This document shows, piece after piece, positions 23,088-30,066 of a stretch of DNA of 35,445 bases. Below the pieces are notes generated by a model. It worked only from the letters and a program-made list of their open reading frames with translations, was not told where the DNA came from and searched no databases. The position numbers and the translations under genes were made by a program. Each line of letters starts with the position of its first letter. The stretch's first letter is position 1. The DNA is from Planctomycetaceae bacterium (GTDB lineage Bacteria > Planctomycetota > Phycisphaerae > Phycisphaerales > SM1A02), in the NCBI GenBank assembly GCA_027490145.1, contig JAIXYQ010000016.1, positions 1 through 35,445 of the forward strand. The letters run 5' to 3'.

Positions 23088-24098
23088 ATGAGCGACCATG
23101 CCACCGTGAACGAACCCTCGATGCCCGAGGCTGCCATGCACCTGGTGCCACCGACCGCACCCACCGACGCGGTCGTCACGTCGACGTCGCTCTGCACCAA
23201 GGGCAAGTCGGCGAGCGTGGTTCGCCACGTGTGCATCGATGTCGGCGGCACCCCGCTCGAGGGGCGTTTCCTGGCAGGCCAGAGCTTTGGCGTCGTGCCT
23301 CCGGGCACGGATGCGAACGGCAAGCCGCACAAGGTCCGCCTGTACTCGATCGCCAGCCCCGGCTACGGTGAGGATGGACATGGCCGCGTGCTGAGCACCA
23401 CGGTCAAGCGGCTCATCGACGAGCGCAAACCCCAGCGACCCGGCGACGACCCCGATGACCACGGCCTGTTCCTCGGCGTCTGCAGCAACTTCCTCTGCGA
23501 CCGCAAGGCGGGCGATGTGGTCCAGGTGACCGGCCCGGCCGGCAAGCGGTTCCTGCTGCCGACCGACCGCCAGGCCCACGACTACGTCTTCGTGGCCACC
23601 GGCACGGGCATCGCCCCTTTCCGCGGGATGATCCACGAGTTGCTCGTGGGACCGCCCGAAGGCACCCCCGCGCGCGCCGCCTGGCGGCCGTCGACCTCGT
23701 CGATCACCCTGGTGATGGGCACGCCCTACACCACCGACCTGATCTACGACGAGTGGTTCGCAGGCCTGGCCGCGGCGCACCCCAACTTCACCTACCACAC
23801 GGTGATCAGCCGGGAGTCGGCGGCAACCCCTGGGCGTGGCGCCTACGTGCACCAGTACATGGACGGCATCGTCGAGAGCCTGCGCCCCACCCTGGCCGGT
23901 CCTCGGGGACTGATCTACCTGTGCGGACTCTCCGGCATGCAGGTCGGCGTCTACCGCATGCTGGCCCGTCACGGGCTGGGCGACCAGTACCTGAGCCTGC
24001 ACGAGGAACTGGACGGCGTCGCGCCCGATGCCTGGACCGACGACCAGCTTCGTCGCCGCGTCCACGCCACCCGGCGCTGCATGGTCGAGGTCTACTGA
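23088..24098 (+). CDS. Plant-type ferredoxin-NADP+ reductase
   Basis: A 336-residue FAD enzyme exchanging electrons between ferredoxin or flavodoxin and NADP(H). FAD binding is by RLYSIAS (84-90) and GVCSNFLCD (130-138). The NADP site shows GTGIAPFRG (172-180), TLVMGTPYTTDLIYDEWF and IYLCGLSGMQVGVYRML. The C-terminus is VEVY, with the final tyrosine that stacks on the flavin in plastid and cyanobacterial enzymes. The 35-residue N-terminus is Pro/Thr-rich with no membrane anchor or phycobilisome linker. The long upstream open frame is antisense to murA and is not part of the gene; the start is set by the promoter ending at 23077. In this non-phototroph it may supply reduced ferredoxin, for example to radical SAM enzymes such as MiaB. 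Confidence 0.92.
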   Translation: MSDHATVNEPSMPEAAMHLVPPTAPTDAVVTSTSLCTKGKSASVVRHVCIDVGGTPLEGRFLAGQSFGVVPPGTDANGKPHKVRLYSIASPGYGEDGHGRVLSTTVKRLIDERKPQRPGDDPDDHGLFLGVCSNFLCDRKAGDVVQVTGPAGKRFLLPTDRQAHDYVFVATGTGIAPFRGMIHELLVGPPEGTPARAAWRPSTSSITLVMGTPYTTDLIYDEWFAGLAAAHPNFTYHTVISRESAATPGRGAYVHQYMDGIVESLRPTLAGPRGLIYLCGLSGMQVGVYRMLARHGLGDQYLSLHEELDGVAPDAWTDDQLRRRVHATRRCMVEVY

Positions 24099-24146
24099 GG
24101 CCGACGTCCATTCTGGTTTGACCGATCCGGCGCATGGTCCGCCGCG

Positions 24147-24152
24147 TACCAT
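24147..24152 (+). promoter_or_regulatory. Candidate -10 box for the TPR gene
   Basis: TACCAT followed by exactly six cytosines and the ATG at 24159. No Shine-Dalgarno. TTGACC lies upstream at 24118 but with a 23-bp gap, too long for a normal promoter. Confidence 0.45.
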
Positions 24153-24158
24153 CCCCCC

Positions 24159-25607
24159 ATGGGCGAGGAACGACGCGAATTCGAGTCGCCATCCGACGCG
24201 GTCCGCTATGCGCTCGAGCGCATGAGCAAGGGCGAGTTCGCCGTGGCCGTCCCCGTGCTGCGGCTGGCCCTCCAAGCCGATGACTCGCACCCTGAGTGGC
24301 AACTGCACCTGGGCCGCGCACTGGAGGGTTCCGGTCGGCTCGACGATGCCCTCCGCGCCTACACGCAGGCTGCCGAGCGGCTTGACGAGCCTTGCCCCGC
24401 CCAGACCATGGCAGCCGCCTGTGCTGCTCGCATGGGGCTCCATGACCTGTGCTTGGAGTGGGCGCAGGCAGCGTCGCGATCGGACAGCACGCACGATCCC
24501 GCCTGGGCACTCCAAGTCCATGCGCTCAGCGCCATGGAGCGCTTTGACGAGGCTGAGGTCACGTACTACACCGCACAGGAGTACGCCTCCCAGCTGCCGC
24601 TGACCGCCATCGAGATGGGTGATGTCTGTGCTCGCACGGGTGATCATGCGCGCGCAGCGTGGTGCTACGAACATGCCCAGAGCCAGGGCTCCGAACTCCC
24701 CGGCCTTCGCACGCGGCTTGGCTTCGCCTTGCAGTTCGGTGACGAGCACCGCAAGGCGCTTCGGGTCTTCCGCGCCGTCTGTGCCGCGAGCCCCATGCCG
24801 CGCCCGGACACCGCAGGCAGCGGCGAGGATGACAGCGGTGCGCCCTACATCGGCCTCGGGCTCGTGCTCGAATCCCTCGGTCGGCTTGATGAGGCCGAAG
24901 AGGCGTTCAAGGTCGCCTCGATGCACGGCGAGTTCCAGGCCGATGCAGCACGCCGGCGTGGGTTCGCGCTGATGCGGCTCGCGCGGTACGTCGATGCACG
25001 CAGCAGCTTCGAGCGCTCATTGGCCATGGAGCCGGGTGACACGGTCGCGCTCGCGGGCTTGGCCGAAGCGGCAATCCGGCTCGGTGATGCCGGCGGTGCG
25101 CGATTCGCCCTGCAGTCCGTGGTGGCACGCACGCGCGAGACGGGATCCACCACCGCCCTCGACGACCACCCCAGCACGGGCTATGTCGTGCTGGCCGAGT
25201 TGGCGCTCGGGCTGGGCGCACGGAAACTCGCGTTCGACCTGGCCTTCGTGGGACGCGATCCCAAGGATGCGAGTGAGCTCTGCAGCCAGCCCCAGGTTGC
25301 GCGGTTGATCGGCTATCTGGCTGCCGTCGAGCACGATGATCCACGGGCCGCCCTGCTGGCCCTGAGCCGTGACCGCCACTGCGCGACCAGCGCCTTCAAC
25401 GCGGCCGTCGCTTCACTTCGTCGCGGCGATCTGCGACTGGCCTCGGCGTGCATCGGGCGGCTGCGCACCATCAGCCCGGATCACCACGCGCTGAGCACCT
25501 TGCGCGTGCACTTGGTGTGGCACCGCGCCGTGCGCGCAGTCCGCGCGCTGCTTGGGCGCACCGAGCATCATGACAGCAGCCCGCGGCGAGGCGCCACGGG
25601 CTGCTGA
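24159..25607 (+). CDS. Tetratricopeptide-repeat protein
   Basis: A 482-residue, apparently cytoplasmic protein made mostly of TPR-type helical hairpins. Recognisable units include EWQLHLGRALEGSGRLDDAL, PYIGLGLVLESLGRLDEAEE and RRGFALMRLARYVDARSSFE, each with the small-residue/aromatic pattern of TPRs, followed by SLAMEPGDTVALAGLAEAAI. The N-terminus (SDAVRYALERMSKGEFAVAVPVLRLAL) is another. The C-terminal third (about 330-482) is helical without clear repeats. No signal peptide or catalytic domain is present, so it is a scaffold of unknown partners. It is convergent with rpsR, 27 bases apart. Confidence 0.85.
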   Translation: MGEERREFESPSDAVRYALERMSKGEFAVAVPVLRLALQADDSHPEWQLHLGRALEGSGRLDDALRAYTQAAERLDEPCPAQTMAAACAARMGLHDLCLEWAQAASRSDSTHDPAWALQVHALSAMERFDEAEVTYYTAQEYASQLPLTAIEMGDVCARTGDHARAAWCYEHAQSQGSELPGLRTRLGFALQFGDEHRKALRVFRAVCAASPMPRPDTAGSGEDDSGAPYIGLGLVLESLGRLDEAEEAFKVASMHGEFQADAARRRGFALMRLARYVDARSSFERSLAMEPGDTVALAGLAEAAIRLGDAGGARFALQSVVARTRETGSTTALDDHPSTGYVVLAELALGLGARKLAFDLAFVGRDPKDASELCSQPQVARLIGYLAAVEHDDPRAALLALSRDRHCATSAFNAAVASLRRGDLRLASACIGRLRTISPDHHALSTLRVHLVWHRAVRAVRALLGRTEHHDSSPRRGATGC

Positions 25608-25634
25608 GCGATCGAAGGTCGATGAACCAGCCGG

Positions 25635-25871
25635 TCAGGTGCCGGCGTTGGTGTAGGGCAGCAGCGCCATGAAGCGGGCGCGCTTGACGGCCAGCGCCAA
25701 CTGCTTCTGGGTCTGCGCATCGAGCGCCAAGCGCTTGCGGCCATAGAGTTTGCCATTGGGCGTCATCGCCCGACGGAGCTCTTCGACCTGCTTGTAGTCG
25801 ATGAAGGACTTGCCCTTGGCGCCAACGGTGCGCTTGAAGGTCGGCGGAGGGGGCGGGGTGAATTGCGACAT
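25635..25871 (-). CDS. rpsR: Ribosomal protein bS18
   Basis: A 78-residue small-subunit protein binding the platform together with bS6. The core IDYKQVEELRRAMTPNGKLYGRKRLALDAQTQKQLALAVKRARFMALLPYT is typical, with the G-K-L-Y-GRKR loop. The N-terminus has a proline run (TPPPPPTFKR) not usual in the family. The start is the ATG at 25871, with GGAG upstream at good spacing. Normally rpsR sits in rpsF-ssb-rpsR-rplI; here it stands alone between a TPR gene and a repeat region. Confidence 0.96.
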   Translation of the reverse strand: MSQFTPPPPPTFKRTVGAKGKSFIDYKQVEELRRAMTPNGKLYGRKRLALDAQTQKQLALAVKRARFMALLPYTNAGT

Positions 25872-25933
25872 GCGTGACTCCATTCGTTCCTGTCGGGCCG
25901 AAGCCCAGGAGCGCCGTGGTCCCCGGTTGGGGG

Positions 25934-25952
25934 CTTCCGTGACATCCGGAAG
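25934..25952 (-). promoter_or_regulatory. Hairpin in the rpsR leader
   Basis: CTTCCG (25934-25939) pairs with CGGAAG (25947-25952) around a 7-nt loop; one further pair (25933-25953) extends it. It lies in the predicted rpsR leader. It could take part in ribosomal-protein feedback, but no known motif is recognised. Confidence 0.35.
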
Positions 25953-25965
25953 CGGCGAGCCGCGC

Positions 25966-25971
25966 ACGATA
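25966..25971 (-). promoter_or_regulatory. Candidate -10 box for rpsR
   Basis: TATCGT on the minus strand about 95 bases before the rpsR ATG. The -35 region is not convincing. The repeat element begins about 57 bases further upstream. Confidence 0.35.
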
Positions 25972-26027
25972 GCGAAGCGCGACCTTCAGCGGAAGGCGTC
26001 ATGCGCGTCCGCAAGCAGTTATTCGAT

Positions 26028-26576
26028 CGCCTCAGCTCCGCGCTCGTCCTCCCGCTCCCTCGGGCCCATGGCTGCGCGGACGCGCTCGCTCCACCAGGGC
26101 GCGAGTGTGCGCTCCGCGCTCGTCCTCCCGCTCCCTCGGGCCCTGGCTGCGCGGACGCGCTCGCTCCACCAGGTTTCGCTCGCGCTCACGTCCATCGCTC
26201 GGCGGGGCTGGCACCCGCCTCCGAACACGCCGTTTGTGCCGCCTTCGCGACTCCCAAAGCCGCGCAGCGCAGGGCCGCTCGGTCGCTGCGGACGGTGCGT
26301 CGCTGATGATTGGCCGCGTGGCATCTTCGTGCTCGCCATGCGGCCGTCGCGGAACAGGGTCGCGGCATGCCTCGCAGAGCGAGTTCCGCAGCCTGCGAGG
26401 AAAGCTGGCGCGCAGCGGCAGTCAGTGACCACGACGCGACAGACGCGCCAGTTTCTGAGCAGGCGAGGACTGTCTGAGCGAACGAGGCATGCCGCGACCA
26501 AAGGGAGCGACGGCCGCACGAGCAACGCAGTCTCGCGCGAACGAGGCATGCCGCGACCAAAGGGAGCGACGGCCGC
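26028..26576 (+). repeat. Dispersed repeat element, right copy
   Basis: Plus-strand copy of the repeat that lies inverted at 1-404. The block 26330-26472 is the best conserved by eye. At its outer edge a 63-64-bp unit is duplicated with a 76-base period (26035-26098 and 26111-26173). Inside, GGTCGCGGCATGCCTCG (26358-26374) is the exact inverse of CGAGGCATGCCGCGACC at 26483-26499 and 26542-26558, so the RNA or single strand could fold into a large hairpin. Arginine-rich frames of about 100-480 codons cross it in several phases but none is a convincing gene. No transposase or tyrosine recombinase is present. Confidence 0.85.
26478..26576 (+). repeat. Tandem 40-bp unit, period 59
   Basis: A 40-bp unit beginning GCGAACGAGGCATGCCGCGA is present at 26478-26517 and identically at 26537-26576. 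Each holds the 17-base arm complementary to 26358-26374. Confidence 0.9.
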
Positions 26577-26683
26577 GATGTGCCTCTTGTCGCCGACTCG
26601 GCCCCCCGGCGAACCGGCCCGTATCGACGGGCTCCAGTCGGGCTGCCGCAGCGCAACGACCCATTCGGAATCCCGACGACCCG
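26577..26683. other. Spacer between the repeat and the HMG-CoA lyase-like gene
   Basis: No gene, hairpin terminator or clear promoter is seen. Taken with the repeat and the rpsR leader, 25872-26683 is the longest internal stretch without a supportable gene. Confidence 0.5.
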
Positions 26684-27550
26684 TCATTCGGCGGCCGTGC
26701 GGGCACCGAACGACGCGCGGACCTCGGCTGCCGCCCGGGCGACGGCGTCGGCATCGATCCCTGTTTGCCAACCGCCCGTGTGAAGGGCGCGCACGAGCGA
26801 CTCGGTGGCCAGGTTGCCCGGCGCTCCGGGTGCGTACGGGCATCCACCAAGGCCACCGGCGCTCGAATCGAAGGCCCGAACACCCAACGTCAACGCGCGC
26901 TCCACGCAACCCAACGCCGCTCCACGGGTGTCGTGCAGATGCAGGATGGTGGCCGACGGCTCGACCACGGCGGCGACGGCTGCGTACATCGCCTCGATCG
27001 AGTCCGGCGTCCCCGCGCCGATCGTGTCGCCCAGGTCCAGCTCGTCGACGCCAAGCTCCAGCAGGCGCGCCGAGCACCCCGCGACCGCCCTGGGCTCGAT
27101 GGCGCCATCGAATGGACACGCGATCACGCACGAGAGGTAGCCACGCACGCGAACGCCCGCAGCCTTGGCGGCCCGGATCACCGGCGCGAGCCGGGCCAGG
27201 ACCTCATCGATCGATCCGTTGGTGTTGCGGCGGCTGAAACCCTCGCTCGCCGCGGCGAACACGGCGACGGCATCCACCCCACACGCCAGGGCACCTTCGA
27301 GGCCGCGTTCGTTGGGCACGAGCGCGCTGTACGTCACACCCGGCCGGCGCGTGATGGAACGGAGGACCTCGGCGCCATCGGCCAGTTGAGGCACCCACTT
27401 CGGAGGGACGAAGCTCGTGACCTCGATCTCGCTGCAGCCCGCCGCGGCGAGGGCCTCCACGAAGGCCACCTTGGCTGCGACCGGGACCAACGCCTTCTCG
27501 TTCTGCAGGCCATCACGGGGCCCGACCTCGGTGATGCGGATGCGCGTCAT
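26684..27550 (-). CDS. mvaB: Hydroxymethylglutaryl-CoA lyase-like TIM-barrel enzyme
   Basis: A 288-residue member of the HMG-CoA lyase branch of the DRE-TIM metallolyases. It opens ITEVGPRDGLQNEK (6-19), with the catalytic Arg12 and metal Asp13. SFVPPKWVPQLADG (46-59), the metal ligands HLH (204-206), and the active-site loop AGGLGGCPYAPGAPGNLATE (231-250) with Cys237 are typical. The known reaction splits HMG-CoA to acetyl-CoA and acetoacetate, in leucine breakdown. No other leucine-pathway gene is nearby, and a related acyl-CoA substrate is possible. It is the last gene of a three-gene operon; its ATG overlaps the stop of the small membrane protein by 4 bases. Confidence 0.92.
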   Translation of the reverse strand: MTRIRITEVGPRDGLQNEKALVPVAAKVAFVEALAAAGCSEIEVTSFVPPKWVPQLADGAEVLRSITRRPGVTYSALVPNERGLEGALACGVDAVAVFAAASEGFSRRNTNGSIDEVLARLAPVIRAAKAAGVRVRGYLSCVIACPFDGAIEPRAVAGCSARLLELGVDELDLGDTIGAGTPDSIEAMYAAVAAVVEPSATILHLHDTRGAALGCVERALTLGVRAFDSSAGGLGGCPYAPGAPGNLATESLVRALHTGGWQTGIDADAVARAAAEVRASFGARTAAE

Positions 27551-27741
27551 CGCGTCTCCCGGTCATGATCCTTGCTGATGCGCCACCAGAAGATGGCGAT
27601 GCCGACCGTGAGCGCCACCGTCATCGCCCCTGCAGCGACGAAGAGCCAGAACTCCGGCACGACGCTCAAGTCATCGGCGGCCGTTCCTGCCGGCAGGTCC
27701 TGCACGGCCAGCATGCAGCGTGCGATCTGGTCCAAGCTCAT
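27547..27741 (-). CDS. Small single-span membrane protein
   Basis: A 64-residue protein with one transmembrane helix at about 31-53 (FWLFVAAGAM onward to IAIFWW), flanked on the C-side by RISKDHDRETR, so the tail should face the cytoplasm by the positive-inside rule. No family is recognised. Four-base overlaps (ATGA) join it both to ygfZ upstream (27738-27741) and to the lyase gene downstream (27547-27550), which strongly supports that it is translated. Function unknown; the cysteine at 9 is unlikely to be a lipobox. Confidence 0.8.
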   Translation of the reverse strand: MSLDQIARCMLAVQDLPAGTAADDLSVVPEFWLFVAAGAMTVALTVGIAIFWWRISKDHDRETR

Positions 27742-28967
27742 GGCGTGGCCCCCACGAACCGAAGGGTTGGCTGGACGACGGCACGGGCCGTCATGCCCTC
27801 TGCGTTGACCGCCAGGATCGTTCCGGGCGCGGCATGTGCCGTGCGGACCGTGGCCAGCGCGATGCTGACGGCACCGAGCATCGGGCTCAGGGTGCTGCTC
27901 GTGACCGCACCGACCTGCTCGGCGAGCCCGCCACCCTCGGTCAGCGAGAAGATCTGCTCCCCCGCCGACGGCAGCGCGTCACCGACGATCCGCAGGGCCG
28001 CCACGACCTGCTTGGGCTTGCCCAGGCTTTCCATGCGGGCCACGATCTCCTGCCCCAGGTAGCACCCCTTCGTGAAGCTCACGCGCTCGCGCAGCACACC
28101 GCTCTCGTGGGGCAGGCTCTCGCGGCCGAAGTCGACGTGGCACCACGGCTCGCCTGCCTCGATGCGGGCGATGTTCTGCGCATACCACCCGCACGGCCGG
28201 ACGCGTCGGCGACCGTGCGCCAGATCGACTTGCGCCAGCAGCGCCTTCCACAACTCGGCCGCACGCTCGGCTGCGCACGCAAGGTGCACCGTCGGCACCC
28301 CGAACCAGTCCAGGCGCCACGCATGGCAGGGAATCCCGGCCACATGGACCATGCACGAGCGGGCATCCGAGGGCGCGAGCACCCCGGTCTCGGCACCGAC
28401 CGCAGTGAGGGCCTCGAAGGTCGAGGGGCCCGCCAACGACAGGACTCGGAGCATGGGGTCATGGACGAGTTCGATGTCCTCGTTGAAGATGAACGACGAC
28501 AGGCTCGCGGCTGCGCCGGGGGCATCGAGCGCATCACACTCGAGGAGCCAGTGGTCATCGAAGGCAACGACCGACAGGTCCGCGTCGATCCTGCCCTTGC
28601 GGTTGAGCCAGAAGCTGCGTCGAACCCCGCCGGATTCCAGGCCGCGCAGGTCCTGCGTGAGCATGCGCTGCAGCACGTCGAGACGATCCTTGCCGCGCAC
28701 GCGGATGATGCCGCGCGCACATCCGTCGAGGAGTGCACAACCGCGTCGCAGGGCGGCGTACTCCACCTCGACGCTGCCGAAGCTGGCGGGCACCAGGGCA
28801 ACGGGCTCGCCGCCGTCCGCCCACGGCAGGTAGTTCACCTGGCCATCCGCAGGAAGGATCCCCGCGCCACGCTCGCCGGCACCCGGGGCCTGGGCCACTG
28901 CCCCGGCCCGGCGCTGCGCCTCGCCACGGGCGAACTCGGCATGGAGGGCGTGAAGGGCGTCGTGCAT
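27738..28967 (-). CDS. ygfZ: YgfZ/GcvT-family folate-binding protein
   Basis: A 409-residue protein of the YgfZ/IBA57 branch of the aminomethyltransferase fold, needed for assembly or repair of certain Fe-S enzymes, including MiaB in E. coli. The signature is KGCYLGQE (300-307), with the conserved cysteine. The barrel-like part starts about 65 with GSVEVEYAALRRGCALLDG, then VRGKDRLDVLQRMLTQDLRGL and a Met- and Asn-containing core. A 60-residue N-terminal part (MHDALHALHAEFARGEA) is longer than in E. coli. The ATG at 28967 is chosen because TATCAT lies 9 nt upstream and upstream codons are antisense to the M42 gene. First gene of a three-gene operon. Confidence 0.92.
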   Translation of the reverse strand: MHDALHALHAEFARGEAQRRAGAVAQAPGAGERGAGILPADGQVNYLPWADGGEPVALVPASFGSVEVEYAALRRGCALLDGCARGIIRVRGKDRLDVLQRMLTQDLRGLESGGVRRSFWLNRKGRIDADLSVVAFDDHWLLECDALDAPGAAASLSSFIFNEDIELVHDPMLRVLSLAGPSTFEALTAVGAETGVLAPSDARSCMVHVAGIPCHAWRLDWFGVPTVHLACAAERAAELWKALLAQVDLAHGRRRVRPCGWYAQNIARIEAGEPWCHVDFGRESLPHESGVLRERVSFTKGCYLGQEIVARMESLGKPKQVVAALRIVGDALPSAGEQIFSLTEGGGLAEQVGAVTSSTLSPMLGAVSIALATVRTAHAAPGTILAVNAEGMTARAVVQPTLRFVGATP

Positions 28968-28976
28968 GGGCGGAGC

Positions 28977-28986
28977 ATGATAGGTT
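28977..28986. promoter_or_regulatory. Overlapping divergent -10 boxes, ygfZ / M42 peptidase
   Basis: TATCAT on the minus strand (28982 down to 28977) lies 9 nt before the ygfZ ATG. TAGGTT on the plus strand (28981-28986) lies 9 nt before the M42 ATG. The boxes share two base pairs, and the start codons are only 28 bases apart. Neither gene has a Shine-Dalgarno. Confidence 0.5.
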
Positions 28987-28995
28987 TCCCGCCCC

Positions 28996-30036
28996 ATGGA
29001 CATCTCCCTGCTGCAACGTCTCTGCGAAACCCCCGGCATCCCTGGTCGCGAGGAGCGCGTGCGCGCCCTTGTGCAGAAGGAAACGAAGGGCCTGTTCGAT
29101 TCGGTCTCCGTCGATCCCATGGGGTCGCTGCTGTGCACGATCAAGGCCCGCAAGCGCTCGGGCGGACCGATCCTGGTCGCGGCGCACATGGACGAGATCG
29201 GCTTCTACGTCCGCCATGTCGATGACCAGGGTTTCCTGTGGCTGAACCCGGCCGGCGGATTCGACGCACGCAACCTCTTCAGCCGCCGCGTGCTGGTGAT
29301 CACCGAGAAGGGCGACCTCAAGGGTGTGATGAACCCGGGCGGCAAGCCGATCCACATCTCGAGTGAAGCCGAGCGCAGCAAGGTGCCCGGCACCGAGGAG
29401 TTCTTCATCGACCTCGGCCGTGACGCCGGCGACGTGAAGAGCCGCGTGCAGGTCGGCGACTACGTGGTGATGGATGAACCGTTCCTCGACCTGCCCACGG
29501 CGGTCATCAGCAAGGCGCTGGACAACCGATTCGCGTGCTTCATGGCCATCGAGTCGATCCGCGCCATCGCCAAGCGGCGCAGCCAGCTCTCTCGCGACGT
29601 GGTCGTGGCGTTCACGACGCAGGAGGAGGTCGGTCTGCGCGGAGCCATGACGGCGGCCAACGCCGTCGGCGCCGAGATCGGCATCGGGCTTGACGTGAAC
29701 CTGGCGTGCGACACCCCCGGCGTGCCGGATTCGCAGCGCGTGACCAAGCACGGCCTGGGCGCCGCGGTCATGGTGCAGGACGGCAGCATGATCAGCGACT
29801 ACGGCCTGCTCAACGACGTCTGCGCGATCGCCAAGCGCAAGAAGATCCCCCACCAACGCGCGATCCTGCCGCGCGGTGGCCAGGATGGCGCCGCCATCCA
29901 GCGCAGCGGCAAGGGTGCCCGGTGCATCGCGATCGGCGCGGGAACGCGCTACATCCACACGGTCACCGAGTCGATCAACAAGAAGGACCTCAAGGCCGCG
30001 ATCGACCTGCTTGCGGAGTGCCTGATCGCCCTCTGA
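28996..30036 (+). CDS. M42-family metallo-aminopeptidase
   Basis: A 346-residue zinc or cobalt aminopeptidase of the M42 (glutamyl aminopeptidase / TET) family, which forms large cytoplasmic dodecamers degrading peptides. Metal ligands and catalytic residues are visible: His64 and Asp66 (AAHMDEIGF), Asp176 (ALDNRFAC), Glu210 and Glu211 (TTQEEVGLRGA), Asp233 (GLDVNLACDTPG) and a C-terminal His in TRYIHTVTESI. The PDZ-like dimerisation insert lies at about 70-165. Length is typical. A TAGGTT box 9 nt upstream and no Shine-Dalgarno suggest a near-leaderless message. It is convergent with murG, 30 bases apart. Confidence 0.94.
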   Translation: MDISLLQRLCETPGIPGREERVRALVQKETKGLFDSVSVDPMGSLLCTIKARKRSGGPILVAAHMDEIGFYVRHVDDQGFLWLNPAGGFDARNLFSRRVLVITEKGDLKGVMNPGGKPIHISSEAERSKVPGTEEFFIDLGRDAGDVKSRVQVGDYVVMDEPFLDLPTAVISKALDNRFACFMAIESIRAIAKRRSQLSRDVVVAFTTQEEVGLRGAMTAANAVGAEIGIGLDVNLACDTPGVPDSQRVTKHGLGAAVMVQDGSMISDYGLLNDVCAIAKRKKIPHQRAILPRGGQDGAAIQRSGKGARCIAIGAGTRYIHTVTESINKKDLKAAIDLLAECLIAL

Positions 30037-30066
30037 TCCGGGCCTTGGCCGGGATATGCGGCCGCA

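Noticed and set aside
26001..27237. Frames of 100 to 480 codons in and beyond the right repeat
   Set aside because: Repeat sequence in several phases and antisense to the HMG-CoA lyase-like gene; no conserved domain or start signal.
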